A DNA stretch of 64,000 nt. Origin: Candidatus Nitrosopumilus sp. Its GTDB lineage: Archaea > Thermoproteota > Nitrososphaeria > Nitrososphaerales > Nitrosopumilaceae. The stretch is from NCBI GenBank assembly GCA_013215285.1, contig JABSRD010000001.1, positions 515,198 to 579,197 on the forward strand. The letters run 5' to 3'. The stretch's first letter is position 1. Each line of letters starts with the position of its first letter. The notes beneath the pieces are model-generated. The model saw only the letters and a program-made list of their open reading frames with translations. It was not told the DNA's origin and ran no database searches. The translations under genes were made by a program, and so were the position numbers. Shown here piece after piece: positions 1 to 9,261 of the stretch.

Positions 1-1
1 G

Positions 2-2356
2 GCATTTGATAATTCTGGAAATGATGATGCTAATGGAAACACAGGATTAGTAAATTTGGTTCCCCAACTTTCAAGTTTAGGTTTTGAGGATAATGGAAAA
101 CTTTCTTTAGATCTTGGAAATGTAATGAAACTAAAAACAAATAGTGATCAACCTGATTCCTCAGTTGATAATGATGGATCTTCTAACACATTTTCTAAAA
201 TTGTTACTCTAGTTGAACAAGAACCAAACTCTGGAATTTTTGAAAGTTATGATTCTAATGATCAATCTGTAATTGGAATACTTGGAGATGCCCCTCGCGG
301 TCAAACTGGACAAATTAATTATAATGATGAATCCATTTCTGTTTTAACTGGATCATCTACTGCTTCAGTTTTAGTTGATAATGATCCTGTACTAACTATT
401 GTAAATGGTGATGCGTTGCGGCCTGGAACAAAGTATCCTGTAATTTTGACAGATCCTGATCAAAATCTAAACACTGGTGCACGTGATGATTTGGATGTAT
501 TTAGAGCAACAGCAATTATTCCTACAATTACCATTGGAAATCCTATAACTCTTGAAAATGCTAATAATATTCAATTTTACCCATCTTCTCCTACTTTGTC
601 TGGTGGTGATGATTCAAATTCATCTGTGCCTGATTCTAATTCTGATAGGCTGATTATTGACACATCAACTGTAACAAACGGCTCATTTGAGATGATTTCA
701 TTGAATTTGGGTATTTCAGCCTCTACTTTGGCTTCAACCTTACTTGATGTTTCTGATTCAAACACAGCTGGTACAAATTGGATTAATTATGATTTTAGAT
801 CATTTGAAAATGACTTTGGAATTTCTGATTTTAGTGATACTACTTTTACCCTTTCTTTTGGTGCTCTTGGAACTTCTCAGATTACAATAGTTGATGCAGG
901 TGATATCTTAACATCTCAAGGATTTATTCAAATTGATGATTCAGATGTAAAAGATATTGCTAACGAAAGTGGTTCTGTATTTCTAATAATTAATTTTACA
1001 TCTTCTGGTGCAATGTCTATTTTTAGTGAAACAAATAATCAACCTATTGTTTTTGATTTCTTTTCATTTGGACTACAAAATGATGAGAGCATAAACAATT
1101 CTATCTATCGTTTTGAATTAGAAGAAACTTTGGATAACTCTTCAACTTTTGATGGTACTTTTGAATACGCTGTAACAAATCAATTGAACATACTAGATCC
1201 TAATTTCATTAAAACCATCCAAACCATTGATGATAAAATAAAAATCATCATAACTGATAGGTTAATTGATGAGGAAGGTATTTCGATATCCTATTCTGAT
1301 TTAGATGTTACTGGGGTTACTACTACAACTTCTACAAAATATGATGTTTCAACACATTCTGGAACCGTTTCAACTGGTTCAGCAACATTGCAATTTGGTC
1401 ATCCAGTTTACATCACTCTCAAAGATTCTGATCTTAATTTGAAAAATGATTTGGTTGATATTTATTTTGTAATTAATGATCCAAATTCTGAAAATGTTGA
1501 TACTGTTGGAAAAGACGGAACTATTTTACTTGAAATTTTGTTTAAAGATATTCGTTACAAACGTTGTACTATTGATGGTGTTGAACATGGGGGTTTAGGT
1601 GATAGTGGTTTTACTCTTGTTGAAACAGGACCTAGCACAGGTATTTTTGAGGGTGTATTCAAAATGCCTTCCCAAATATGCAATAAGGCTGGAACTGAAT
1701 TAATTTCTTCAGCCGGTGGTAGTCTTGATATAAAATATTATGACTCACGGGATAATTTTGGGAATGCGAATATTTTCAGTTTATTGAGAGATAAATCAAC
1801 ATTTTACAATCCTCCTCAACTAAGTATCTATGAAATTGTAAAACCTCTAACAGGAAAAATCAAAGAAATTACTCTTTCTGGAAGTGTAGATAATCCTAGA
1901 CGGGGAGTTCCTTTATCGGTAACAATAATTTCTCCTGATGGCAAATCTCAAAATTTTGGTTCTACACTTTCTAATAGCGGAGGTTATCGATCTATAATTT
2001 CAATTAATGATAATTCTTTATCTGGACAATATGATATTAAATTATTTCATAATAATTTTCATGTTGGAACAATTTCATTTGTAGTTTTGAATCCAGAAAT
2101 TCCTGAATGGATTAAAATCAATACAAAACAATGGTCTTCGACTTTAATTTCTGACTCTGAATTGATTGATGAGATTAAAAATCTAATTGAAGAAGGCTTC
2201 ATTATCCAATCTAATGAACGTAATTCAATTTCTGAACAAAAAATCCCTGAATGGATTAAAAACAATGCAAAATGGTGGACTAGTAATCAAATTTCTGATG
2301 AGGACTTTGTCAAATCGATCCAGTACTTGATCAAAAAAGGCATAATTCGAATATAA
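2..2356 (+). CDS. Large secreted/surface protein, 5'-truncated by window edge
   Basis: The reading frame is open to the left edge, so the true start and signal peptide lie outside the window; the TTG at 56 is only the first start-like codon inside it. The protein is rich in Asp, Asn, Ser and Thr, as extracellular beta-sandwich proteins are. Two internal segments have the form DxDxNLN followed about 80-100 residues later by a GIFE motif (NSGIFES, STGIFEG), and the same pattern occurs in the gene at 25020. The C-terminus carries two IPEWIK-type repeats (about residues 682 and 728 counted from the TTG), a module I know from thaumarchaeal secreted proteins. A surface-layer or adhesive role is inferred; no enzymatic motif is visible. 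Confidence 0.75.
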   Translation, partial: AFDNSGNDDANGNTGLVNLVPQLSSLGFEDNGKLSLDLGNVMKLKTNSDQPDSSVDNDGSSNTFSKIVTLVEQEPNSGIFESYDSNDQSVIGILGDAPRGQTGQINYNDESISVLTGSSTASVLVDNDPVLTIVNGDALRPGTKYPVILTDPDQNLNTGARDDLDVFRATAIIPTITIGNPITLENANNIQFYPSSPTLSGGDDSNSSVPDSNSDRLIIDTSTVTNGSFEMISLNLGISASTLASTLLDVSDSNTAGTNWINYDFRSFENDFGISDFSDTTFTLSFGALGTSQITIVDAGDILTSQGFIQIDDSDVKDIANESGSVFLIINFTSSGAMSIFSETNNQPIVFDFFSFGLQNDESINNSIYRFELEETLDNSSTFDGTFEYAVTNQLNILDPNFIKTIQTIDDKIKIIITDRLIDEEGISISYSDLDVTGVTTTTSTKYDVSTHSGTVSTGSATLQFGHPVYITLKDSDLNLKNDLVDIYFVINDPNSENVDTVGKDGTILLEILFKDIRYKRCTIDGVEHGGLGDSGFTLVETGPSTGIFEGVFKMPSQICNKAGTELISSAGGSLDIKYYDSRDNFGNANIFSLLRDKSTFYNPPQLSIYEIVKPLTGKIKEITLSGSVDNPRRGVPLSVTIISPDGKSQNFGSTLSNSGGYRSIISINDNSLSGQYDIKLFHNNFHVGTISFVVLNPEIPEWIKINTKQWSSTLISDSELIDEIKNLIEEGFIIQSNERNSISEQKIPEWIKNNAKWWTSNQISDEDFVKSIQYLIKKGIIRI

Positions 2357-2403
2357 CCTAGTCAACTTTCTTTCATTGAAAATATAAATACTCTCAACTT
2401 AGA

Positions 2404-3390
2404 ATGAAAATGAAAATGAAACTTGTAGCTTTTCTAGCGTTTGCATTATTATCAATCTCTATTCTCTCTTACGGTGTAACCGGATCTGTTTTTGCAGACA
2501 GTCATAACGTTGTTCCATTCGCTGCTTCTTCTAACATGGACATAATTGCAAATGGTGGTAATGTTATCATTTCTGGGGACATTAATTATTATGATTCTGC
2601 CTTACATTCTGGACAAGATATCACTGTAATAATTAAGTCACCTAGCAATAACCTTGTAACAATTAAACAAATTACTCCTAGTTCTGATGGCTCATTCCAA
2701 TTTAATTTTGTTGCAGGAGGTCCATTATGGAAAGTAAGTGGAGATTATATTGTTGAATTACGTTTTGGTGCAGATAAAACTGATGTTACGATTAACTATG
2801 TTGGTGGAACCTTTGTTGGCTCTGCACCAGAACCAGTTGATAAAGAACCAGAACCAGTTGATAAAGAACCAGAACCAGTTGATAAAGAACCAGAACCAGT
2901 TGATAAAGAACCAGAACCAGTTGATAAAGAACCAACATGTGGTGCTGGAACCGAATTAGTAAATGGTATTTGCCAAGTAACCAAGATTGATGAATCTAAC
3001 GAAAAAGGTGGAGGTTGCTTAATTGCAACAGCAGCATATGGTTCTGAACTAGCACCACAAGTCCAATTCTTAAGAGAAATTAGGGACAATCAACTAATGA
3101 GTACAGAATCTGGCGCAGCATTTATGGAATCATTTAATGACGTATACTATTCATTCTCACCATACATTGCAGATATGGAAAGAGAAAACCCTGCATTCCA
3201 AGAAGCAGTTAGAGTATTCATCACACCAATGATGTCTACTCTATCAATTATGACTTTGGCTGAAACTGGAAATGATGCACAAGTATTAGGATTGGGAATT
3301 TCAGTAATTGCATTAAACTTGGGACTATACATTGCAGCACCTGCAGCAGTTGGATTTACGATTAGTAGAAAAATAAAGTCTAGAAAATAA
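2404..3390 (+). CDS. Secreted CFI-box-CTERM domain protein with EPEPVDK repeat
   Basis: Predicted exported protein of 328 aa. The N-terminus is a signal peptide (MKMKMK, a hydrophobic stretch, then VFADS). A beta-sandwich-like domain follows with phrases shared with the PEFG proteins here (SPSNNLVTIKQITPSSDG, GGPLWKVSGDY). Next come five exact copies of a seven-residue Pro/Glu/Val/Asp/Lys spacer, a Cys-containing segment (CGAGTELVNGICQ), and a C-terminal CLIATAAYGSELA block with a final hydrophobic helix and basic tail. That block matches the CFI-box-CTERM domain, thought to mark surface proteins. Three ATGs (2404, 2410, 2416) are possible starts; a TATA-like AATATAAATA at 2381 slightly favours the later ones. 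Function is unknown; surface anchoring is inferred. Confidence 0.75.
   Translation: MKMKMKLVAFLAFALLSISILSYGVTGSVFADSHNVVPFAASSNMDIIANGGNVIISGDINYYDSALHSGQDITVIIKSPSNNLVTIKQITPSSDGSFQFNFVAGGPLWKVSGDYIVELRFGADKTDVTINYVGGTFVGSAPEPVDKEPEPVDKEPEPVDKEPEPVDKEPEPVDKEPTCGAGTELVNGICQVTKIDESNEKGGGCLIATAAYGSELAPQVQFLREIRDNQLMSTESGAAFMESFNDVYYSFSPYIADMERENPAFQEAVRVFITPMMSTLSIMTLAETGNDAQVLGLGISVIALNLGLYIAAPAAVGFTISRKIKSRK
2827..2934 (+). repeat. In-frame 21-bp tandem repeat (5 copies) coding PEPVDKE
   Basis: Five identical copies of a 21-bp unit beginning CCAGAACCAGTTGATAAAGA, plus a partial sixth codon. It encodes a charged Pro-rich linker between two domains of the secreted protein. The copies look identical at the nucleotide level, which suggests recent slippage or expansion. 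Confidence 0.95.
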
Positions 3391-3445
3391 TTATTCCAAA
3401 TTTCATTCTAGTAAGTTATTATATTGAAACACATGATGTAGTTCA

Positions 3446-3769
3446 ATGCATATTGAATATGAAGAATTTAACACAATTGAAGATTTTTTCATGTATATGG
3501 CAGCAGCAGCACCTCCAATGAAAAATACAATGCCAATTAATTCTTACAAGGATCATGTCATGGCATTCATTCCACTTAGTCCCTCCACTGGAGAATCATA
3601 CTTGATGCTTTATGCAAAGGGTTCACTTGAATCTGGAATTTATGAATTTGATGTTTCATCAAAATCTTACAAAAAAGTTGAATCTATTGAGAGAGCAGAT
3701 AAAGTCTATTTCATCTCTATAACTCCTAAACGAAACACTATTGCCGATATTGCTTTAGAAAATCTATAA
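3446..3769 (+). CDS. Conserved small protein of unknown function
   Basis: A 107-aa soluble protein without signal peptide or cysteine motif. Its start is supported by a TATA-like TTATTATATTG about 25 nt upstream, as expected for a leaderless archaeal gene. Features include an acidic N-terminus and an alanine-rich stretch (MYMAAAAPPMKN). The 3' end overlaps the convergent radical SAM gene by 6 bp. I do not recognise the family. Confidence 0.6.
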   Translation: MHIEYEEFNTIEDFFMYMAAAAPPMKNTMPINSYKDHVMAFIPLSPSTGESYLMLYAKGSLESGIYEFDVSSKSYKKVESIERADKVYFISITPKRNTIADIALENL

Positions 3770-5344
3770 TTTCTTTGTTTGAATTTTAGGTGCAGTTACT
3801 GATACACTTCTTGCGTATTTATCCATAATCTCATCAGGTGTTCTTCTATTGAAGAGATCTTTACATAATCCTCTAAGATACCTCATGATTGCCCAAGTTC
3901 CTGCTTTGAGGATTCCATACATGAAAACTTTCATTGGTGGACCATATGTATTATTTCTAAGAATAATTGGAATAATGTCATTAATTACTCGCATATTATT
4001 TTCCCAACATTTCCAAAATAATGTAAATTGCGCCTCATTCAAGTTTCCAAAATGCATTGAATTCTTTTCACTAAAATCTTGATACAGCAATGGTGCTACC
4101 AGTCCTCTAAAGTCCATTGCTCTAAAATCTCTGATCATATCAATGGTGTATTGACTATCATCTGGAGTTTCATCAGGCCAACCAATAATGATTGTTGCAG
4201 CTGGGAACCATTTATTTTTATTTAGAATTTTTGCACCTTCCATAACCACACTTCCCCATTCTTCAGGGGAGAATGGTTTTGTTTTAACCCCAAGATGTTT
4301 CTTTACTAATGCTGGTGCTACTGTTTCAATTCCCAAATTTGTTGCTAACCATCTTCCAGATTCATCTTGTTTATTGATATGTGAAATTTGTTGCATTAAT
4401 GTAGGATCTGCTGCAACTGCTGAAAATGTCATATGTGTAGTTCCAACAAAATTTGCCCCCAATCCTTTGAGTCCTTTCCACAAATCCGTAATCATATCTC
4501 TGTTTGGAATGAAATCTCTGTTATCACATCCATAAAGCAACATTTCATCTGAATGTAACCAAATTGAATCAAATCCATAATCTAAGTTAATTTTTGCTTC
4601 TTGTTGTAATCTTTCTAATGGAAGGTCTTTCTTTGATCTTTTATTTACGTCACAAAAATCACATCCTCTTCCACATCCTCTCATTGCCTCGATCAACGAA
4701 TTAATTGTAGGACCTTCAATAACTGGAATATTTTCAAGGTTTCTAACAAAACAATGCATTAATTCTGGTGCATCTCCTTTTTCTAAATCTTGGAATAAAT
4801 CTACTGCTAATTCATCAGCTTCGCCTACAACCACTGTATCAATTCCATGAATTTTCATTCTGTCTGATTTTGCCATCTCCCATGCTCCATTACCTCCTAC
4901 CACAACTTTGAAATCATATTTCTTTTTAAGCTGAATAATACTTGCACACATTCTTTTGAATTTCATTGCAATGTAGGATAATTTCTCTGGTGACATTGTT
5001 GTAGTAACTGGTGCCATTCCTAATGGATCCATAACGTTAATTCCAACAACCTTGGTATCTGGGCCAATGGATTTCTCGAGCATTTCGGGATGTGCCATAA
5101 ATACATCCTCTCTTTTGTATCCTCCTTGAATTAATGAGCTTTCTATTCGTCTTAATCCTACTTGAGCAACTTTAACTTCGCCTGTTATAGGATCTGTTTC
5201 AACTGATGGACAGAAAACTTTGTCAAATACCCATTCAGGTAGAACCTCATATGGCCCACATGCAATAAAACCATAAAGAAAATTCCCCCGATAATTTGTC
5301 ATTAAACTACGATCAGCAGTAAGTACTATACGTTTGCCAGCCAA
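3764..5344 (-). CDS. Radical SAM protein, B12-binding-like N-terminal domain
   Basis: A 526-aa protein. Residues 224-231 hold the radical SAM cluster motif C-x3-C-x2-C (RGCGRGCDFCD), the three cysteines that bind the SAM-cleaving [4Fe-4S] cluster. The roughly 200 residues before it (KVVGINVMDPLG, FKVVVGGNGAWE, DTVVVGEADELA) look like the Rossmann-type cobalamin-binding fold that precedes radical SAM domains in B12-dependent members. The lack of an obvious DxHxxG motif means B12 binding is not assured. The C-terminal part continues the TIM-barrel (SIWLHSDEMLL, IIIGWPDETPDDS). Substrate unknown. The gene is monocistronic, with convergent 3' overlap to the upstream plus-strand gene. Confidence 0.8.
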   Translation of the reverse strand: MAGKRIVLTADRSLMTNYRGNFLYGFIACGPYEVLPEWVFDKVFCPSVETDPITGEVKVAQVGLRRIESSLIQGGYKREDVFMAHPEMLEKSIGPDTKVVGINVMDPLGMAPVTTTMSPEKLSYIAMKFKRMCASIIQLKKKYDFKVVVGGNGAWEMAKSDRMKIHGIDTVVVGEADELAVDLFQDLEKGDAPELMHCFVRNLENIPVIEGPTINSLIEAMRGCGRGCDFCDVNKRSKKDLPLERLQQEAKINLDYGFDSIWLHSDEMLLYGCDNRDFIPNRDMITDLWKGLKGLGANFVGTTHMTFSAVAADPTLMQQISHINKQDESGRWLATNLGIETVAPALVKKHLGVKTKPFSPEEWGSVVMEGAKILNKNKWFPAATIIIGWPDETPDDSQYTIDMIRDFRAMDFRGLVAPLLYQDFSEKNSMHFGNLNEAQFTLFWKCWENNMRVINDIIPIILRNNTYGPPMKVFMYGILKAGTWAIMRYLRGLCKDLFNRRTPDEIMDKYARSVSVTAPKIQTKKL

Positions 5345-5422
5345 TTATTCAACATCGTTAATGATCATTATATATCATTTACGTGATCACTTTACTTTAT
5401 CCATCTGTAAATTTTGATTGAA

Positions 5423-6202
5423 TTATTTTTTATTTTTTCTGATGGTTCTATTTGCAATATTTGCTGCAATTCCGCCTGCAGCAATTCCATTATCAATATT
5501 CACCACTGATAATCCTAATGAACAACTTTGAAGCATCGATGCAAGTGCTGCTATACCTTTTTCGCCATATCCATACCCTGTTGATGTTGGAATTCCAATA
5601 ATTGGAATATCTATCATGGTTGAAACAAGTGTTGCTAAAGCACCCTCCATTCCTGCAGCCACTATGATACAATCTACATCTTCTTCTATCATTTTTTTTA
5701 AGACTGGAAATATTCTTTGAATGCCTGCAACTCCTACATCATAACTTGTGATACATTTACAATTCATTGCTTCACACATTAGTCTAGATTCCTCTGCAAC
5801 TCCAATATCTGATGTTCCTGCAGTGATTATTCCCACTTTTCCACCATGAAATTTAATTGGTTTTTTAAATAATAATAGCGATGATGATTTTTTACCAACC
5901 TTTGTTTTAATTTTTAACTTTTTTACAAAAACTAAAATTTTTTGATAATCTTCTTTTCTAATTCTTGAAACAATTACTGAATTTGTTTTTTCCAATGTTT
6001 TTTTGATAATCTTTTTAATTTCATCTAATTCTTTTGGTTCTGCAAAAATTACTTCTGGAATTCCCCTTCGCTTTCTTCTGTTAATGTCAATTTTTGCAAA
6101 TCCTTCCACTTCTTCAATTGAATATAGTGATAGAAGCTTCTTTGCATTATTTACAGAAATTTTATTTGCTTTTAATGATTCCAAAATTTCATGAATTTCC
6201 AA
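5423..6202 (-). CDS. larB: LarB, pyridinium-3,5-biscarboxylic acid mononucleotide synthase
   Basis: A 259-aa protein with a C-terminal AIR-carboxylase (PurE)-like domain: GIITAGTSDIGVAEE, DVGVAGIQR, AAGMEGALATLV, and GIPTSTGYGYGEKG followed by NIDNGIAAGG. Known LarB enzymes carboxylate and hydrolyse nicotinate adenine dinucleotide, the first step toward the nickel-pincer nucleotide cofactor. The length is near the usual 245-260. The N-terminal 100 residues are helical and basic, as in the family. It lies 33 nt downstream of mdh on the same strand, and the partner genes larC and larE are divergent on the other side of mdh, so the four genes form one locus. Confidence 0.9.
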   Translation of the reverse strand: MEIHEILESLKANKISVNNAKKLLSLYSIEEVEGFAKIDINRRKRRGIPEVIFAEPKELDEIKKIIKKTLEKTNSVIVSRIRKEDYQKILVFVKKLKIKTKVGKKSSSLLLFKKPIKFHGGKVGIITAGTSDIGVAEESRLMCEAMNCKCITSYDVGVAGIQRIFPVLKKMIEEDVDCIIVAAGMEGALATLVSTMIDIPIIGIPTSTGYGYGEKGIAALASMLQSCSLGLSVVNIDNGIAAGGIAANIANRTIRKNKK

Positions 6203-6235
6203 TGATATTTTTTCTTTGTTTGCATAAAAAAATGC

Positions 6236-7150
6236 TTAGATCTTGATACCTGAGATAGCGCCTTTCACACTCTCAATTCCTTTTTCAAATATTTTTCGTT
6301 CTTCATCATTTAGTTCCAATTCAATAATTTTTTCCACACCACTTTTTCCAATTACTGCTGGAACTCCAATTGTAACATCTGAATGACCATATTCACCATC
6401 AAGGTATGTTGCTATTGGAATCACTTGTTTTCTATCTCTTACAACTGATTCAACAATTGAAGAAATTGCATTTCCTGGTGCATGTACTGTTGCCCCCTTT
6501 AATTCGATAACTTTAGCTGCAACTTGTTTTGTGTTTAGAACTAATTCATCTAATTTTTCTTTTGGAAGAAGTGATGGTAATGGAATTCCTGAAATTGACG
6601 AAAATCTTGGTAACGGTAACATATTTTCACCATGTTCACCAATAACTAGCGCACTGATGGAATTACGAGAATATCCTGTTGCTTCATGAATGAATTGTTT
6701 GAATCTTGATAAATCTAGCATTCCGCCCATGCCAAATACTCGACTTCTTTCAAATCCTGATGTTTTGTAAGTAACAAATGCCATTGGATCTAGTGGATTT
6801 GTAACTGGAATTATGATTGAATTATCTGCATATTTTTTAATATTTTCAACAACACTCTTGACAACTGAGGCATTAATTTTCAAAAGATCCATTCTTGTCA
6901 TTCCTGGTTTTCTTCCAGAACCTGCAACTACTACTACAATGTTTGATCCTTTCATGTCTGCAAAATCATTTGAACCTTTTACTTCTACATCAATTCCTTG
7001 CTCTGATAACATATGGTTAATGTCTATTGCTTCGCCTTGTGGAAGTCCTTTTGCAACATCTAGTAACAAAATTTGATCATCTAATTTCTTTAATGCAGAA
7101 AATAATGCTGCATCTCCACCTACTTTACCTGAACCAATTATCGTAATCAT
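6236..7150 (-). CDS. mdh: Malate dehydrogenase (LDH/MDH family)
   Basis: NAD(P)-dependent oxidoreductase interconverting malate and oxaloacetate. The Rossmann nucleotide loop starts the protein ([10 protein letters not shown]). [15 protein letters not shown] carries the arginines typical of malate rather than lactate substrates, VTNPLD is the conserved NAD/substrate segment, and GEHG carries the catalytic His. I chose the ATG at 7150 (304 aa) over a TTG at 7165. A TATA-like element near 7174-7184 places transcription start just before 7150, and the 7150 start puts the first beta-strand at residue 2, as usual. It is co-directional with larB and divergent from larC. Confidence 0.92.
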   Translation of the reverse strand: MITIIGSGKVGGDAALFSALKKLDDQILLLDVAKGLPQGEAIDINHMLSEQGIDVEVKGSNDFADMKGSNIVVVVAGSGRKPGMTRMDLLKINASVVKSVVENIKKYADNSIIIPVTNPLDPMAFVTYKTSGFERSRVFGMGGMLDLSRFKQFIHEATGYSRNSISALVIGEHGENMLPLPRFSSISGIPLPSLLPKEKLDELVLNTKQVAAKVIELKGATVHAPGNAISSIVESVVRDRKQVIPIATYLDGEYGHSDVTIGVPAVIGKSGVEKIIELELNDEERKIFEKGIESVKGAISGIKI

Positions 7151-7240
7151 GAAAAACGACGCCAATTTTCAATAATTAAATCTAATGAAATTTCTTACAA
7201 TTTAGACGAATTTATAAGCATTTTTGCTAATTTTTAATCA
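7151..7240. promoter_or_regulatory. Divergent promoter region between mdh-larB and larC-larE
   Basis: A 90-bp gap separates the two divergent gene sets. Toward larC, TTTATAAG at 7211-7218 lies about 27 nt before its ATG. Toward mdh, a minus-strand TTTAATTAT at about 7174-7184 lies about 28 nt before its ATG. Both fit leaderless archaeal promoters and would allow coordinated expression. Confidence 0.6.
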
Positions 7241-8464
7241 ATGGTTCTTGTAATTGATCCACAGATTGCAGGTATATCTGGAGATATGCTTCTTTGTTCA
7301 TTGGTGGATTTGGGCGCTGACAAAAATAAAATAATTAATGGAGTTAAGCAATCCGAAAAATATTTCTCAAATTCTTCTATTAAAAAAATTGATTTTAAAA
7401 AAATTCAAAAACATGGTATTCAATCTACTGAATTAATTTTAGAAATCGATGAAGATGTTCATGAAAAAAAAGGTTCTGAAATCAAAAAAGCAATTATTGA
7501 TTCCATTAAAGCAATTGAACTTTCAGAAAAAGCAAAAACTTTTGCAGAATCTTGTATTGATACTTTGATTTTATCTGAATCTAAAATTCATGGAGTTCCT
7601 GAAGATTCTGTTCATTTTCATGAGGCATCTAGTATTGACACTCTTGTAGATATTGTTGGTATATCCATTGCTTTAGATGATTTAGGATTATTTGATGAAA
7701 AAATTGCTTGTATGCCAATTTCTGTTGGTTCTGGGTCTGTAACCTTTTCACATGGTACAATGTCTAATCCTGCAAGTGCGATACTTGAGATTTTTAAAAA
7801 TTCAAATTTAATAATTAAGGGAAATTCTACAAATGAAGAACTTACAACTCCTACAGGCGCTTGTATTTTAGTAAATTTATCAAAATATGCTATTGAATTT
7901 TATCCTTCTATGAAGATCGATTTGATTGGTTATGGTGCAGGACAAAAAAATTTTGACTCTTTTTCAAATGTTCTAAAAATTGTTCAGGGGACTGAAAATA
8001 CTTTTGGAATTGATTCCGTCAAAATTCTAGAAACAAACGTAGATGATGTTTCAGGTGAAATTCTTGGAAATCTTATTGAAAAAGTTATGGAAAAAGGTGC
8101 TATGGACGTATCAATTTTTCATGGAATCACAAAAAAAGGAAGGCCTACTAATCTTGTGTCTGTAATTTGTAATGATGAACAAGTAGATGAATTAATAGAT
8201 ACTCTAGTACTTGAGACTGGAACTTTGGGAATTCGAATTTCTGAATGTAATAGATTCACTGTTCCTAGATCAATTCATAATTTCTCTCTAACTTTGAATG
8301 GCAAATCTTTTCAAGTACATTACAAAAAATCAACTTTTAAAGGAAAAACTGATTTTAAAATTGAATTTGATGATTTAAAAAATATTTCAAACAATATTGA
8401 TAAATCCATAAAAGAAACAGAGTCATTTTTACGAAAAGAGATTGAAAAATTGGAGGAATTATGA
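7241..8464 (+). CDS. larC: LarC, nickel insertion protein for nickel-pincer cofactor
   Basis: A 407-aa protein of the DUF111/LarC family, which catalyses CTP-dependent cyclometallation that inserts nickel into the pincer nucleotide. Conserved features include DPQIAGISGDMLLCSLVDLGA at the N-terminus, VHFHEASSIDTLVDIVG, TPTGACIL and ETNVDDVSGEILG in the C-terminal domain. The length is normal for an undivided LarC (about 400 aa; some bacteria split it by a programmed frameshift, which is not needed here). The stop overlaps the larE start (ATGATG) and a GGAGG ribosome-binding site lies inside its last codons, so the two are translationally coupled. Confidence 0.92.
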   Translation: MVLVIDPQIAGISGDMLLCSLVDLGADKNKIINGVKQSEKYFSNSSIKKIDFKKIQKHGIQSTELILEIDEDVHEKKGSEIKKAIIDSIKAIELSEKAKTFAESCIDTLILSESKIHGVPEDSVHFHEASSIDTLVDIVGISIALDDLGLFDEKIACMPISVGSGSVTFSHGTMSNPASAILEIFKNSNLIIKGNSTNEELTTPTGACILVNLSKYAIEFYPSMKIDLIGYGAGQKNFDSFSNVLKIVQGTENTFGIDSVKILETNVDDVSGEILGNLIEKVMEKGAMDVSIFHGITKKGRPTNLVSVICNDEQVDELIDTLVLETGTLGIRISECNRFTVPRSIHNFSLTLNGKSFQVHYKKSTFKGKTDFKIEFDDLKNISNNIDKSIKETESFLRKEIEKLEEL

Positions 8465-9261
8465 TGACAAAGATTGATGATCTTGTTAATTGGTTTGAAG
8501 ACAAAAATAAAGTAATGATTGCACTTTCTGGCGGTGTCGATAGTGCACTTGTTGCATATGCTGCATTTCAAAAATTAGGAACTTCTGCAATTGCAGTAAC
8601 TGCTGATTACAAAACCCTATCTGAGGAAGAACTACAAACTTCTAAACAAATTTGTTCTGAGATAGGTATTAGACAACTATTTTTGGATTATAGTGAACTT
8701 GAAAATGAAAAATTCACAAAAAATGATTCAAATCGATGCTATCATTGTAGGATGGAATTGGGAACTCACTTGCTCGAATTGGCCAAAAAACATAATGTTG
8801 AGATTATAGTTGATGGAACAAATCTTGATGATTTAGGTGAATATAGGCCTGGAATTAAAGCCCTAAAACAAAATGGAATTAGAAGCCCTCTTGTAGAAAC
8901 CCATTTTTCAAAATCAGAAATCAGGAATTTTGCTAAATTGGTTGGATTATCTGTATATGATAAACCATCAAACTCATGTTTAGCATCAAGAATTCCTTGG
9001 GGACAAAGAGTTACTGCTGAAAAATTAATTCGAATTGAATTTGGTGAAACTATTGTTAAACAACTTACAAAAATAAAACAAGTAAGAGTTCGTGATCTTA
9101 ATGGTTCAGCAAAAATTGAAGTTGATAAAGAAATGATTTCGGTGTTTAATAATGGAATGTTAAAACAAATTACTGAGAAATTAAAGATGATTGGATTTAC
9201 TGCTGTTGAAGTTGACTCCGATGGATATATGCTAGGAAAAATTAATGTGATTGCAGATTGA
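8461..9261 (+). CDS. larE: LarE, ATP-dependent sulfur transferase for nickel-pincer cofactor
   Basis: A 266-aa PP-loop enzyme that adds sulfur to the pyridinium dicarboxylate nucleotide. The ATP-binding SGGVDS motif is at residues 23-28. Three cysteines stand out: C93 and C96 in NRCYHCR, and C173 in SCLASRIP. The one-cysteine LarE type sacrifices the residue equivalent to C173. Versions with three cysteines at these places are known to bind a [4Fe-4S] cluster and can turn over using supplied sulfur, so the cluster type is inferred here. The start can be either of two consecutive ATGs (8461 or 8464). It overlaps the larC stop, and a TTG-started cysteine desulfurase follows with a 4-nt overlap. 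Confidence 0.9.
   Translation: MMTKIDDLVNWFEDKNKVMIALSGGVDSALVAYAAFQKLGTSAIAVTADYKTLSEEELQTSKQICSEIGIRQLFLDYSELENEKFTKNDSNRCYHCRMELGTHLLELAKKHNVEIIVDGTNLDDLGEYRPGIKALKQNGIRSPLVETHFSKSEIRNFAKLVGLSVYDKPSNSCLASRIPWGQRVTAEKLIRIEFGETIVKQLTKIKQVRVRDLNGSAKIEVDKEMISVFNNGMLKQITEKLKMIGFTAVEVDSDGYMLGKINVIAD

Noticed and set aside
2827..2934. EPEPVDK repeat as a regulatory or mobile repeat
   Set aside because: It is an in-frame 21-bp coding repeat forming a linker.
6236..7165. Malate dehydrogenase start at TTG 7165
   Set aside because: It would precede the predicted transcription start; the ATG at 7150 begins the conserved first strand.
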